Position numbers and translations under genes: made by a program. Below, one piece after another: positions 5,926 through 6,504 of a stretch of DNA of 6,504 nucleotides. Source of the DNA: Clostridia bacterium (GTDB lineage: Bacteria > Bacillota > Clostridia > Oscillospirales > CAG-272); contig JAFWWR010000051.1 of NCBI GenBank assembly GCA_017518025.1, positions 1-6,504 of the forward strand. Direction: 5' to 3'. Position 1 is the stretch's first letter. Each line of letters begins with the position of its first letter. The notes beneath the pieces are model-generated. The model was not told where the DNA came from and did no database searches. It saw only the letters and a list, made by a program, of their open reading frames with translations.

Positions 5926-6504
5926 TTATCCCGCGCTGTCGAGCAGATTTTCCCGGTCGAACTGGAGGGTGTAGAGCCGGTAGTATCTGCCACGCTTTTC
6001 CAGCAGTTCCTGATGGCTGCCCTCCTCCACGATCACGCCGTCGGACAGAACGATTATGTTGTCCGCGTGCCGGATGGTGGACAGTCTGTGCGCCACAACC
6101 AGCATGATGCCGTTATTCCGTATCCGCTCCAGCGAATCCTGGATCAGAAGCTCCGTCTCCGTGTCGATGTTGGCGGTTGCCTCGTCGAGTATGATGACCG
6201 ACGGCTTGTGGATGATCGTCCGGGCGAAGCTCAGGAGCTGTCTCTGCCCGGCGGAGAAGTTGTTTCCTCTCTCCCGGACCACCTCGTCGAGCCCTTTATC
6301 CAGACGGTTTATGAACGTGTCTGCGTTGACGTATCGGCACGCCGCCATGATCTCGTCATCTGTGAAGTCGTCGCGACGGAGCACGATATTGGACCGTATG
6401 GTGCCGGAGAACAGGAACACGTCCTGAAGCATCTGCCCGAAGTGGGAACGGAGAGAGGAGATCTTTATCTTCCTCACGTCCACTCCGTCGATGAGGATCT
6501 GCCC
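5926..6504 (-). CDS. ABC exporter ATP-binding domain, C-terminal part, 5' end missing
   Basis: The last 192 residues of a protein that enters from the right edge; the GTG at 6483 is an internal Val codon, since the frame continues upstream as GQILIDG. Counting from the edge, visible motifs are the Q-loop (Q27 in QMLQDVFLFSGTI), the signature FSAGQRQ (83-89), Walker B VIILDE (103-108) with catalytic E108, the D-loop (ANID) and the H-loop His (H139 in VVAHRLST). Walker A and any membrane domain lie outside the window. The spacing and the Q-loop style (FLFSGTI) fit the MsbA/BmrA-type exporters, in which a membrane domain is fused ahead of the ATPase. TANIDTETE is often seen in one partner of heterodimeric Bacillota exporters, so a second subunit gene may adjoin; that is inference. 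The substrate is unknown. The gene ends at TAA 5928-5926 and uses the terminator at 5837-5872. Confidence 0.93.
   Translation of the reverse strand, partial: GQILIDGVDVRKIKISSLRSHFGQMLQDVFLFSGTIRSNIVLRRDDFTDDEIMAACRYVNADTFINRLDKGLDEVVRERGNNFSAGQRQLLSFARTIIHKPSVIILDEATANIDTETELLIQDSLERIRNNGIMLVVAHRLSTIRHADNIIVLSDGVIVEEGSHQELLEKRGRYYRLYTLQFDRENLLDSAG

Overview
The window is chromosomal DNA, visibly GC-rich in its genes, most likely from an uncultured Gram-positive anaerobe of the Bacillota (Clostridia-like). Three things point that way: an S-layer-homology (SLH) surface protein with BspA-type leucine-rich repeats, a PlsY-type acyltransferase next to a diacylglycerol-kinase-family protein, and sigma-A-type promoters with strong AGGAGG-like ribosome binding sites. 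The species assignment is inference. No RNA gene, insertion sequence, CRISPR array or phage gene was seen.

Layout. (1) Positions 1-4049, minus strand: one very large open frame, at least 1349 codons and still open at the left edge. It encodes a secreted protein with, in order, a signal peptide, three SLH domains, an unassigned region of about 365 residues, a clan GH-A TIM barrel resembling GH42 beta-galactosidases, a flavodoxin-like domain, a small beta domain and BspA-type repeats. The reader should treat the whole left two thirds as this single gene; other open frames across it are shadows. (2) Positions 4050-4312: a divergent intergenic region with one promoter facing each way and a GC-rich structured leader ahead of the surface-protein gene. 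(3) Positions 4313-5838, plus strand: a two-gene operon, a lipid kinase and plsY, joined by an ATGA start/stop overlap. (4) Positions 5839-5925: two hairpins between convergent genes, each a terminator for the opposite direction. (5) Positions 5926-6504, minus strand: the C-terminal half of an ABC exporter nucleotide-binding domain, running off the right edge.

How the genes fit together: the two operon genes plausibly cooperate in phospholipid synthesis. PlsY makes lysophosphatidic acid from acyl phosphate and glycerol-3-phosphate, and the kinase would return diacylglycerol to phosphatidic acid. The surface protein appears to be an independent transcription unit that attaches to the cell wall through its N-terminal SLH domains and displays a glycoside hydrolase and repeat domain outward. 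No known defence or mobile system is visible. The most unusual items are the domain architecture of the surface protein, the leader with a sequence matching the 3' end of 16S rRNA, and the interleaved convergent terminators.
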